15,290 bases of DNA from an uncultured Helicobacter sp. Lineage in GTDB: Bacteria; Campylobacterota; Campylobacteria; Campylobacterales; Helicobacteraceae. How positions within the stretch are numbered: the first letter of the stretch is position 1; the number at the start of each line of letters is the position of its first letter. Under the pieces are notes generated by a model that saw only the letters and a program-made list of their open reading frames with translations, did not search any database and was not told the origin of the DNA. The stretch spans positions 1 to 15,290 of the forward strand of contig NZ_CAJTLL010000026.1 of assembly GCF_910577135.1 (NCBI RefSeq), given 5' to 3'. Positions 1-6,084 of this stretch are shown in pieces. The translations under genes were made by a program, and so were the position numbers.

Positions 1-1002
1 AGTGCTACCACTTTGATTATTTAATCCATTTGTCGCACTTAAACTCGCGCCATAGATTCCAATACTTGAGCTCTGTATTTCATCTATTATTGTTCCAGCT
101 CCTCTATTCCCGCCGCCAGTAGAAGTAATGCTACCTGTTACACTCATACTTCCGCCATAGAGCATAAGGCTTCCACCCCCACCAAATGGGGGGTCATATA
201 CATTCAACCATCCGCTACCTGTGCTATCTATTGCGTTATTCTCCACTTGCCCACCATTGTAAAAATTGCCTGTTATACTAATAGTCCCGTTGGTGCTTGT
301 AAAGTTTGAAGTGGTTGTATTAGCACGCGTGCCTACATTGCCACCAACATTATAAACATTGCCACCAAATGTGATTGTCCCGCCATTATTAGTCAGCTCA
401 TTTTGTATGCGGATAGCCCTAGTCGCATCAACTGACAAAGTCGCACCAGCTGAAACTAAAATACTTCCATCGTGGATAAAAAAATTTCCATTTGTAAATC
501 GTGCATTTGCACCACTTGCTAAGATAAGAGAAGTCCCTCGCCCAAAGCGCACTTTAGAATCTCCACCATAATCTGTGCCCTGCGCACTAATGGTAGTGCC
601 ACTTGAAATAAGTGTGAATTGTGCTCCACTGCCTACGCTCATACTACCCCGTTGAACAGCTAAAGTATGGAGATTAGTAAAGCTAACTTGGAGGTTGTCT
701 CCAATAGATATGCCACCATTATAGTAGGTTACACCATTAATATTTGTAGGACTTTCAAAAGTAAGTGTGTATTGGGAATTTGCCACACCCCTTATGCTAA
801 AAGCAGAACCACTAATAGAGCCTATGGTTGAGACTTGCCAACCTTGAGAACTTCTAGCTGTAACCTTATCACTACGTGTGCCACCATTCAATGATATAGA
901 GGAGGGCAAAGAGCCGGAATAATCAATTGCATATAAAGAGGAAAGCCACGCAAAAGGTATTGCAAAACGATAGAAAGATAAGCCTTTTCCTTGTGTATAC
1001 AT
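1..1002 (-). CDS. Large autotransporter (type V secreted) protein, N-terminal part, cut by window edge
   Basis: The frame is open for 334 codons from an ATG at 1000-1002 to the left edge. The first 25 residues look like a Sec signal peptide: a basic start, a hydrophobic core and a likely cut after Leu-Tyr-Ala. The rest is rich in Gly, Ser, Thr and Asn, has no cysteine, and repeats short strands such as GGSMSV, GGTITFGGNVYN and GSISGSAFS. That is the pattern of a beta-helix passenger exported through the outer membrane by a C-terminal barrel, which would lie outside the window. The start is supported by AAAGAGG eight bases upstream (1011-1017) and a promoter at 1113-1118. Known: Helicobacter species carry several VacA-like or AIDA-like autotransporters. 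Inference: this is one of them, acting at the cell surface or released. The ligand and role cannot be read from this part. A six-base C run and a seven-base T run lie in the reading frame, but both look short for phase variation. Confidence 0.85.
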   Translation of the reverse strand, partial: MYTQGKGLSFYRFAIPFAWLSSLYAIDYSGSLPSSISLNGGTRSDKVTARSSQGWQVSTIGSISGSAFSIRGVANSQYTLTFESPTNINGVTYYNGGISIGDNLQVSFTNLHTLAVQRGSMSVGSGAQFTLISSGTTISAQGTDYGGDSKVRFGRGTSLILASGANARFTNGNFFIHDGSILVSAGATLSVDATRAIRIQNELTNNGGTITFGGNVYNVGGNVGTRANTTTSNFTSTNGTISITGNFYNGGQVENNAIDSTGSGWLNVYDPPFGGGGSLMLYGGSMSVTGSITSTGGGNRGAGTIIDEIQSSSIGIYGASLSATNGLNNQSGST

Positions 1003-1046
1003 TATAAAAACCTCTTTATGTTAGTCATTCTTTAAAAACTACGCTG

Positions 1047-1099
1047 CTGTGAACAATTACTGCTAGTTTTTTTCACAGGTAGCAAAATCGACTTTTTGC
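1047..1099 (-). promoter_or_regulatory. Structured leader upstream of the autotransporter
   Basis: Two dyads can form in the predicted minus-strand leader RNA. One pairs GCAAAA with TTTTGC across six bases (1082-1099). The other pairs CTGTGAA with TTCACAG across 18 bases (1047-1078). Neither is followed by a U run in the sense strand, so neither is a standard terminator. A role in RNA stability or control of translation is possible but only inferred. Confidence 0.3.
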
Positions 1100-1112
1100 C
1101 TTTAAACAAGAA

Positions 1113-1118
1113 ATTATA
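1113..1118 (-). promoter_or_regulatory. -10 element of the autotransporter promoter
   Basis: The minus strand reads TGCTATAAT here, an extended -10 box with a perfect TATAAT, preceded by a T-rich tract as usual for epsilonproteobacterial sigma-70 promoters. Initiation would fall near 1105 and give a leader of about 100 bases before the ATG at 1002. The decamer TAGCAAAATC (plus strand, 1117-1126) overlaps this box and recurs at 1080-1089 in the leader. Confidence 0.6.
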
Positions 1119-1250
1119 GCAAAATCCAAAACAAAGCCCTATATCTCTTTACACACTAATGTACCCTCTAGCAAAGACACGTTATGCACATCTCTAGGAT
1201 TCTCCTGCAAAAGACTTTTACACAAGGTAATCACTTCGGGCAATCAACCT

Positions 1251-1285
1251 CATAATGTCGTATATTTTGATAATACGACATTATG
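1251..1285. repeat. Perfect 13-bp inverted repeat with 9-base loop
   Basis: The arms CATAATGTCGTAT (1251-1263) and ATACGACATTATG (1273-1285) are exact reverse complements with a nine-base A/T-rich loop. No T run follows on either strand, so it is not a canonical intrinsic terminator. It lies between the acpS operon end and the autotransporter promoter. It could be an operator, a rho-independent-like RNA hairpin, or a dispersed extragenic palindrome. Confidence 0.7.
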
Positions 1286-1470
1286 GAATTGGAATCTCTC
1301 ATAGCGTGTCCAGCCCAGAACCCCCAGTAGATAATCACCATAGTGATCATTTTTTAGCAATTTTTGTATCAAAATACACTGCCTTCGCTCACGTTTTTAC
1401 CTCACACGCACGGAAATATAGCAGGATAAGAAAGCTCAATATTATTAATTAATGTTTTAAGAATATAAAC

Positions 1471-1479
1471 TTATCCACA
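1471..1479 (+). promoter_or_regulatory. Exact DnaA-box sequence TTATCCACA overlapping acpS stop
   Basis: The nonamer matches the high-affinity bacterial DnaA box exactly. It overlaps the acpS stop codon, whose complement is the first TTA. A single box at a gene end may be chance. Confidence 0.35.
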
Positions 1480-1857
1480 AGAAGCGCAAAACACTGCTGC
1501 TATGGCAAATCCTCCATCGTGGCTAATGCTAAGTGAAATTTCTTTTATCTTAAAGGTAGCCATTTTCTTATCATCAAGCTTTATGTTGGGGGCATTTTTT
1601 GCTGTTTTGCTAATATATATATCTAAGAATCCTAGCTCCCGCCCAATGCCTACACCCAATGCTTTAGCGCAGGCTTCCTTTGCAGCCCAAAATCCAGCCA
1701 CACGAGAGATATTTACAGAATCCACCCCTGCATAATGAGTATCTAAAAGGCAAAGAGCCATCTCGTCTTTTGATAAAAAACGTCTTAAAGCATTCTCACC
1801 AAATCGCTCTATGAAAGTGCGAATACGCGCGATACTCACAATATCAATGCCTATCAC
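1471..1857 (-). CDS. acpS: Holo-[acyl-carrier-protein] synthase AcpS
   Basis: It transfers 4'-phosphopantetheine from coenzyme A to the serine of apo-ACP, which makes ACP active for fatty acid synthesis in the cytoplasm. The 128 residues match the family's usual length. The N-terminus MIGIDIV carries the metal-binding Asp5. The signature FWAAKEAxxKALG spans residues 56-68 with Glu61 as a Mg ligand, and [13 protein letters not shown] lies near the C-terminus. The start codon is GTG (1855-1857). It is chosen because the family begins at this point and fliL stops only two bases upstream. A GGTGA at the end of fliL can serve as ribosome site, so translation is probably coupled. It is the last gene of the operon. 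Confidence 0.95.
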   Translation of the reverse strand: MIGIDIVSIARIRTFIERFGENALRRFLSKDEMALCLLDTHYAGVDSVNISRVAGFWAAKEACAKALGVGIGRELGFLDIYISKTAKNAPNIKLDDKKMATFKIKEISLSISHDGGFAIAAVFCASCG

Positions 1858-1859
1858 CC

Positions 1860-2444
1860 TTAACTCACCACAAAATCCACAAAAAATACATCATAAACTT
1901 GCCCATCAATCAAAAACTCATTAATGCGTTTGACAATCTCATCTTTCACACGATTTTTACCCTTTGTAGTGGCTATGTCTTCAATAGATTTTGATGAGAG
2001 AATTTCGATAATTGTATCTTTGAGCATAGGCATTTTTTTATCAAGTTCAGCCCTAGTCGCATTTGCTTTCATCTCATCTTTATCAAGTTCAAACTGCATG
2101 CTTGCTTTCAAATACCTTTTGCCTGTTTGTGTCATAAGATTCACAGTGAAAGGGACTGGTCCTTCTGCAGGATAAATTAATCCCGGTGCAAATTTATCGG
2201 TGCTGCGCACAGCAATTGTGCTCCCCACAACAATCTTGGTTGGTTGCTGTGCAGTTGTACTTTGAGATTGTGTTTGGACTTGTGGTGCTTCTTGGCTCGC
2301 CTCTTCTTCGTGTCCTCCACTGAGTGCAAACACAAGCACAATGCCTATTAAAAGTAAAAGCACCACTATAATACCCGCTACGACAAACAAAATTGCCTTA
2401 CTCTTCTTTTCTCCACCCTTTGATTCTTTTTCTTCTTCTGCCAT
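1860..2444 (-). CDS. fliL: Flagellar basal-body-associated protein FliL
   Basis: FliL sits in the inner membrane around the flagellar motor and supports stator function and torque. The 194-residue protein has a short acidic and lysine-rich cytoplasmic N-terminus, one strong transmembrane helix (about residues 17-41) and a Gln/Ser/Thr-rich linker (about 50-68). A periplasmic domain follows, with the FliL-type stretch [14 protein letters not shown] and the C-terminal [11 protein letters not shown]. Length and plan fit Helicobacter FliL. The ATG lies one base after the rsmD stop, and AAAGGA at the rsmD end is its ribosome site. Here it travels with housekeeping genes rather than flagellar genes, as is common in scattered epsilonproteobacterial flagellar loci. 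Confidence 0.93.
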   Translation of the reverse strand: MAEEEKESKGGEKKSKAILFVVAGIIVVLLLLIGIVLVFALSGGHEEEASQEAPQVQTQSQSTTAQQPTKIVVGSTIAVRSTDKFAPGLIYPAEGPVPFTVNLMTQTGKRYLKASMQFELDKDEMKANATRAELDKKMPMLKDTIIEILSSKSIEDIATTKGKNRVKDEIVKRINEFLIDGQVYDVFFVDFVVS

Positions 2445-2445
2445 T

Positions 2446-3042
2446 TTAATCCTTTGCTGTGTAATAAGTCAGTGTACTTTTACCAAACTGACGCATTTTG
2501 AGTTGTCTATATGCCCCAATAATGTGAGGCATATTATACTCACTCCAATGTTCAAAAACAATTAAAGCTATATCATACTCCTTGAGATTTTCTATCTTGC
2601 CAATAAGCCGCTTATATATGCCTTCTTTACCCTCACGTATACAAAATGGTGGATCAAGATACAAAATCACTTGAGTATTTTGATAGTCTTCAAGTGTTTG
2701 GGTAAAAAAATCGGCATTATGAGCGTAAAACTGAAGTGTAGGCTCTCGCTTTTGTGCAAGGGCAAGATTCTCGCACAGAATATCATAAGCTGCTTTATCT
2801 AGTTCATAAAATATACTTTTACACGCCCCACGTGAAAGAGCTTCAATCCCCATTGAGCCACAGCCAGCAAATGCTTCAATAAACACACTATCAATTATCT
2901 GCGCCCCTATGGTGTTGAAAAATGATTCCCGCACGATAGATTTTGTCGGGCGTGTGCCTTGATTTGGGTTATAAATCAAGTTAAGATGTTTGAGTCTCCC
3001 CGCTTGAATGGTAAATTTTACTTTAGAATCTGCTCTTTTCAT
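2446..3042 (-). CDS. rsmD: 16S rRNA (guanine-N2)-methyltransferase RsmD
   Basis: It methylates the exocyclic amine of G966 (E. coli numbering) in 16S rRNA using S-adenosylmethionine. The 198 residues show the family plan. GTRPT followed by RESFFN (residues 29-43) marks the N-terminal region. Motif I is FIEAFAGCGSMGIEALSRGA (54-73), which binds SAM. The catalytic DPPF lies at 130-133. The ATG overlaps the upstream gene's TGA in an ATGA junction and has AAGGGGAT just before it, which points to coupled translation. fliL follows one base after the stop. The motifs place it firmly in the RsmD family; the exact target base is inferred from the family. Confidence 0.93.
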   Translation of the reverse strand: MKRADSKVKFTIQAGRLKHLNLIYNPNQGTRPTKSIVRESFFNTIGAQIIDSVFIEAFAGCGSMGIEALSRGACKSIFYELDKAAYDILCENLALAQKREPTLQFYAHNADFFTQTLEDYQNTQVILYLDPPFCIREGKEGIYKRLIGKIENLKEYDIALIVFEHWSEYNMPHIIGAYRQLKMRQFGKSTLTYYTAKD

Positions 3043-3470
3043 TTATCCCCTTGCGACTTAAGCAATGCAAGAATCTTGCCTGTAAGCTCTCTCGCGCTCT
3101 GCTCACAAAGCCTATAAATCTGCTCTTCAAGGCTATCTTCTTTGCCCTGTGGGTAGCTTGGTGGCGACATAGGCGGAGAAAATGGCTTCATATCTTGGGG
3201 GAAGCCCTGCACCTCTTTTTTATATTTAGAGCTGTATTGCAACTTTTCACAAAAGGCTTTCAAATCTTCCTGTAAGGTCTTTTCACTAAAGGGTTTGCGG
3301 ATATGCGAATATGGCTCATCAATCACTAGGCACAAAGGCTTAGAACTTTGCTTTTGCTCATCATCAGTAATGATAAAATCACATTCCACCTCGCTTACAC
3401 ACAAATCTTTCAAAAAAAAGTTTAAGCTACTCTGTACCAATGGCGATACACACGATATAGCAACCTTCAT
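3039..3470 (-). CDS. Uncharacterised protein upstream of rsmD
   Basis: I do not recognise a domain. The preferred start is the ATG at 3468-3470, because AGGAG stands five bases before it. A GTG at 3510-3512 would add 14 residues but has no good ribosome site. The 143-residue product starts with a strand-helix-strand pattern (MKVAISCVSPLVQSSLNFFL) and has no signal peptide or membrane helix, so it is probably cytoplasmic. A proline-rich linker, roughly residues 94-108, with SPPMSPPSYP comes next, then a charged C-terminal helix. It is the first gene of the operon, and its TGA overlaps the rsmD ATG. A similar hypothetical gene next to rsmD is known to me in H. pylori. A link to ribosome or envelope functions is guesswork. 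Confidence 0.85.
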   Translation of the reverse strand: MKVAISCVSPLVQSSLNFFLKDLCVSEVECDFIITDDEQKQSSKPLCLVIDEPYSHIRKPFSEKTLQEDLKAFCEKLQYSSKYKKEVQGFPQDMKPFSPPMSPPSYPQGKEDSLEEQIYRLCEQSARELTGKILALLKSQGDK

Positions 3471-3475
3471 ATCCA

Positions 3476-3480
3476 CTCCT
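3476..3480 (-). promoter_or_regulatory. Ribosome binding site that decides the start at 3470
   Basis: AGGAG on the minus strand is five bases from the ATG at 3470. The alternative GTG at 3512 lacks such a site, so the shorter protein is preferred. Confidence 0.7.
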
Positions 3481-3597
3481 GTAATAATTTTTATGACACA
3501 CTTAAGCCTCACTCGCGTGGAGTAATTATCCTCGTGACTTTGTTACTGCGGGATTGTCCATCACGCTCACCCTTAAGGACACATTACTCATAAGCAA

Positions 3598-3603
3598 ATT
3601 ATA
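3598..3603 (-). promoter_or_regulatory. Putative -10 box for the rsmD-fliL-acpS operon
   Basis: TATAAT on the minus strand lies about 130 bases before the first gene, just past the priA stop. A second TATAAT (3614-3619) overlaps the priA end. Either could serve the operon. The leader would contain the palindrome CCTTAAGG at 3571-3578. Confidence 0.45.
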
Positions 3604-3614
3604 CGCTCAATACA

Positions 3615-5525
3615 TTATATTATGCTAAGAGGGTCGATGTCTATTTCACAACTCCCACGCACTTTTTCATTGCTTTGCAATGTATGCAGCACCTTTAAAA
3701 GTGCGTTTGTAGAGTATGAACGCAATAAAAGCACAAAGCGATATTTATCATAAAGCCGCCCGAGCAATGCTCTACTTTCTCCTACGATTTCTACCTCTTT
3801 TGGTTTGATTTGATAGAGAAAGTTATGCACCCTCTCAAGGCATTTGAGGGCGATTTGCTCCTTTTTGTGTGAAAAGGTGAGTGTGGCTAGTCGCTGATGT
3901 GGTGGATAAATGGGTGGTCTTGTCTCTAATTCATAACGTAAAAAATCCTCATAATCCTCCATAAATGGCTGCAAAAACGCACCATTAGCACTTTGTATAT
4001 ACACTTCGCCATTATCTTTGCGTCCGCTACGTCCAGCGATTTGATGAAGCAAACTAATAGCCCTCTCATTACAGCGATAGTCGTTACTTTTTAAGATGTA
4101 ATCAATGCCTAGCACGATGGCGAGATTCACACGATGATAATCATGTCCCTTGCTTAACATTTGTGTGCCTACAAGCACATCAATTTCCCCCTTATTAAAC
4201 GCCCCTAATACGCTTTTAAGCTTCTTATGCGTAGTAATATTATCCCTATCAAAAAGAGCGATTCTCGCCTGTGGTAGTGCCTCACTTAGAATTTGCGCTA
4301 CTTGTGCCGTACCTATGCGATATGTATGCAGGGTATCCCTTTGACATTGCGGACAGAGTGTAGGGATAGGCTTACAAAAATGACAATAATGGCATACAAG
4401 GGCATTTTTATCAAGGTGCAAGGACATATTCACCGAGCAGAACTCACATTCGCAACCACTTCCACACGCGCTACACACGAGCATTTTATAATGTGCGCGA
4501 GTAGGCAAAAATACGATAACTTGCTGCTTTTGAGAAAGGCTTGTTGCCATTTTTGTAATGATTTCTTCGCCTAAAATCTCATTTATCCTATTTTGTGTGC
4601 TATTTATCGTATTTAAGGCACTAGGCGGGGGTAGAATCTTTATATGTTTACTTGAGCCAAAATACCGCCCCTTTAAACGATACATACTTTTATGTTTCAA
4701 GGCGTGATAATAACTTGCAGCACTTGGTGTAGCCGAGCCTAAAATCACCCTAACATCACTTTTTTGTCCTAAATACAGCGCAATATCACGCGCATTGTAT
4801 CGCGGGGAGCTTTGCGACTTATAGGCATCATCGTGTTCCTCATCAATAATAATCAACCCAAGAGAGGCAATAGGTAGAAACAATGCACTTCTAGCTCCAG
4901 CAATCACGCGAATACTCCCCTCATATAAACCTTGTAAAATCTGCTTTTTTTGCTTTTGTGTTACTTTAGAATGCCAAATCCCCACCATATCGCCAAACAC
5001 TGCCTTAAGGCGAGATTCTATCTGTGGAGTGAGCGCGATTTCAGGCATTAGAAAGAGTGCGCTTTGTGCTTTTTGCAAGGTTTGCGCGATAAGATGTATA
5101 TAAATCTCTGTTTTACCACTACCCGTATCACCAAAAAGCAGGGGATTCTTATGCGTTTGACGAAAGGCTAATGCGCCCTCTTGCTCTGCATTGAGCGTAT
5201 GGAGCAATGGCACTTGGATGCATTCTAAATGTGGCTCTTGCATCTTTTGCGGCACAAATAGCCCGAAACTCTCTCCCACGCTCACGCAATAATATTGTGC
5301 AATAAAAGATGCAAGAATCTTTTGAAAAGACAAAAAATACTTATCGCTCTTATGAGCGCTCTTGCAGGTAAAAGTGGGTTTATCTAAAGTAGAGATAACT
5401 ATGCCTAAATATGCCTTATTGCGCACTTCAATAGCGCAAATATCGTATATTTCGCATTCTACTTCGCATTGATAGGCCAAAGGAGGCGTTTTTAGCGCAA
5501 GGGGGGCAATGAGATAATAAAACAA
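3615..5525 (-). CDS. priA: Primosomal protein N' (PriA), replication-restart helicase
   Basis: PriA recognises stalled or repaired forks and D-loops, unwinds DNA 3' to 5' and reloads the replicative helicase. The 636 residues are shorter than E. coli PriA (732), mainly in the N-terminal DNA-binding part. The Walker A motif GDTGSGKT is at 132-139, the Walker B-type DEEH at 228-231, and GSATPS near 263-268. A cysteine-rich zinc region spans 351-394 with four CxxC pairs. Helicase motif V, GTQMLSKGHDYHRVNL, and the motif VI stretch HQIAGRSGRKDNG follow. The start is a TTG (5523-5525) with a weak ribosome site, so the exact N-terminus is less sure than the identity. The upstream small gene ends nine bases earlier, which suggests one transcript and coupled translation. 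Confidence 0.96.
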   Translation of the reverse strand: MFYYLIAPLALKTPPLAYQCEVECEIYDICAIEVRNKAYLGIVISTLDKPTFTCKSAHKSDKYFLSFQKILASFIAQYYCVSVGESFGLFVPQKMQEPHLECIQVPLLHTLNAEQEGALAFRQTHKNPLLFGDTGSGKTEIYIHLIAQTLQKAQSALFLMPEIALTPQIESRLKAVFGDMVGIWHSKVTQKQKKQILQGLYEGSIRVIAGARSALFLPIASLGLIIIDEEHDDAYKSQSSPRYNARDIALYLGQKSDVRVILGSATPSAASYYHALKHKSMYRLKGRYFGSSKHIKILPPPSALNTINSTQNRINEILGEEIITKMATSLSQKQQVIVFLPTRAHYKMLVCSACGSGCECEFCSVNMSLHLDKNALVCHYCHFCKPIPTLCPQCQRDTLHTYRIGTAQVAQILSEALPQARIALFDRDNITTHKKLKSVLGAFNKGEIDVLVGTQMLSKGHDYHRVNLAIVLGIDYILKSNDYRCNERAISLLHQIAGRSGRKDNGEVYIQSANGAFLQPFMEDYEDFLRYELETRPPIYPPHQRLATLTFSHKKEQIALKCLERVHNFLYQIKPKEVEIVGESRALLGRLYDKYRFVLLLRSYSTNALLKVLHTLQSNEKVRGSCEIDIDPLSII

Positions 5526-5534
5526 TGAAATGCT

Positions 5535-5792
5535 CTAAAGTGCCTGAATCTGCACATTGTTGTGTGGAAGAGGCGTATCCATACCCTCAAGGCTTTTGTA
5601 GAGATTTTCTAATGATTGACAGATAAGGGTGTATTCTTGTGCCTTTGTGATGTAGAGTTTGAGTAATTCTAGGGCGTCAATCTCGCGGGTGAAAACAGAC
5701 TTTAACTCCGCCTTCACCTCATTATGCAAGGGTTTTAGAGAAATCACATAACGTTTGCCATTAAGCGCGATTTCTAGGCTTTCATCTATCAT
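5535..5792 (-). CDS. Small protein of unknown function, distantly ZapA-like
   Basis: This 85-residue protein has no signal peptide or membrane helix. It begins with a short strand pair, LEIALNGKRYVISL, and continues as two amphipathic helices (about residues 22-72) with a short disordered tail. The plan of an N-terminal strand pair followed by long helices resembles ZapA, which bundles FtsZ filaments. The resemblance is by eye only, and I cannot name the family. Its ATG overlaps the TGA of the upstream coiled-coil gene (ATGA at 5789-5792), and priA follows after nine bases. The pair therefore probably works or is at least expressed together. Confidence 0.85.
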   Translation of the reverse strand: MIDESLEIALNGKRYVISLKPLHNEVKAELKSVFTREIDALELLKLYITKAQEYTLICQSLENLYKSLEGMDTPLPHNNVQIQAL

Positions 5793-6013
5793 TGTTTCAA
5801 GCCCTCATCGATTTTTGCAAATAAACCCTCAAAACCTCTATCCTTTGAAGCAATCTCCTCATAGAGATTAGAAATTTGACTATCTTTAGCCTCATTTTGT
5901 GCTTTCAAGGAGGCGATTTCAAGCTGTAATGAACCTATTTCATCTTTTTGGGAGGCGATTTTTGTAAGCATTTCCTCAATCTTTTGGGAAAGCCTCTCCA
6001 TTACATTATTCAT
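5789..6013 (-). CDS. Short coiled-coil protein of unknown function, ZapB-like plan
   Basis: The 74 residues form nearly one continuous heptad coiled coil (about residues 5-60), rich in Glu, Lys, Ile and Leu, as in SLQLEIASLKAQNEAK. There is no export signal or membrane segment. Length and composition recall ZapB, a small coiled-coil division protein, but any short coiled coil would look similar. The ATG at 6011-6013 has AAGGA seven bases upstream. It is the first gene of a transcript that continues into the 85-residue gene and priA. A -10-like TATACT sits at 6043-6048. Confidence 0.85.
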   Translation of the reverse strand: MNNVMERLSQKIEEMLTKIASQKDEIGSLQLEIASLKAQNEAKDSQISNLYEEIASKDRGFEGLFAKIDEGLKQ

Positions 6014-6042
6014 CTTGCAATCCTTTTATGTGGTGAAAATAA

Positions 6043-6050
6043 AGTATAAT
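6043..6050. promoter_or_regulatory. Overlapping divergent -10 boxes for priA cluster and uvrB
   Basis: The plus strand reads TATAAT at 6045-6050, about 35 bases before the uvrB ATG. The minus strand reads TATACT at 6048-6043, about 30 bases before the coiled-coil gene's ATG. The boxes share four base pairs, so polymerase could hold only one orientation at a time. No strong -35 box is seen on either side, which is normal in this group. Confidence 0.5.
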
Positions 6051-6067
6051 CTTAACACAAAATCAAC

Positions 6068-6073
6068 AAGGAG
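6068..6073 (+). promoter_or_regulatory. Ribosome binding site that decides the uvrB start
   Basis: AAGGAG lies 11 bases before the ATG at 6085 and overlaps the in-frame GTG at 6073. That GTG therefore cannot use it, and the ATG is the likely start. Confidence 0.65.
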
Positions 6074-6084
6074 TGCGCCAAAAA

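Larger units (their letters stand above)
1003..1470. other. 468-base gene-free stretch between acpS and the autotransporter
   Basis: On the minus strand it holds the autotransporter promoter (1113-1118) and a leader with two possible hairpins. Further right it holds a perfect 13-bp inverted repeat (1251-1285) and a small ATCAC/GTGAT dyad (1334-1347) followed by six T on the plus strand. A 65-codon plus-strand frame (1255-1452) and a 39-codon minus-strand frame cross it. Both run through the inverted repeat, lack a Shine-Dalgarno sequence and resemble nothing I recognise, so I treat them as non-coding. An exact DnaA-box sequence overlaps the acpS stop at the right edge. Confidence 0.6.

Noticed and set aside
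176..193. C and G runs in the autotransporter as a phase-variation tract
   Set aside because: The runs are only five and six bases and the frame is intact; slippage tracts in Helicobacter are usually longer.
1334..1355. ATCAC/GTGAT hairpin followed by six T on the plus strand, as a terminator
   Set aside because: The stem is only five pairs and there is no plus-strand gene upstream for it to end.
1255..1452. 65-codon plus-strand frame in the long spacer
   Set aside because: It begins inside the 13-bp inverted repeat, has no ribosome site and resembles no family I know. It may be part of a dispersed repeat rather than a gene.
3526..3591. 21-codon minus-strand mini-frame in the leader of the rsmD operon
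   Set aside because: It has an ATG but no Shine-Dalgarno sequence, and nothing suggests an attenuation mechanism.
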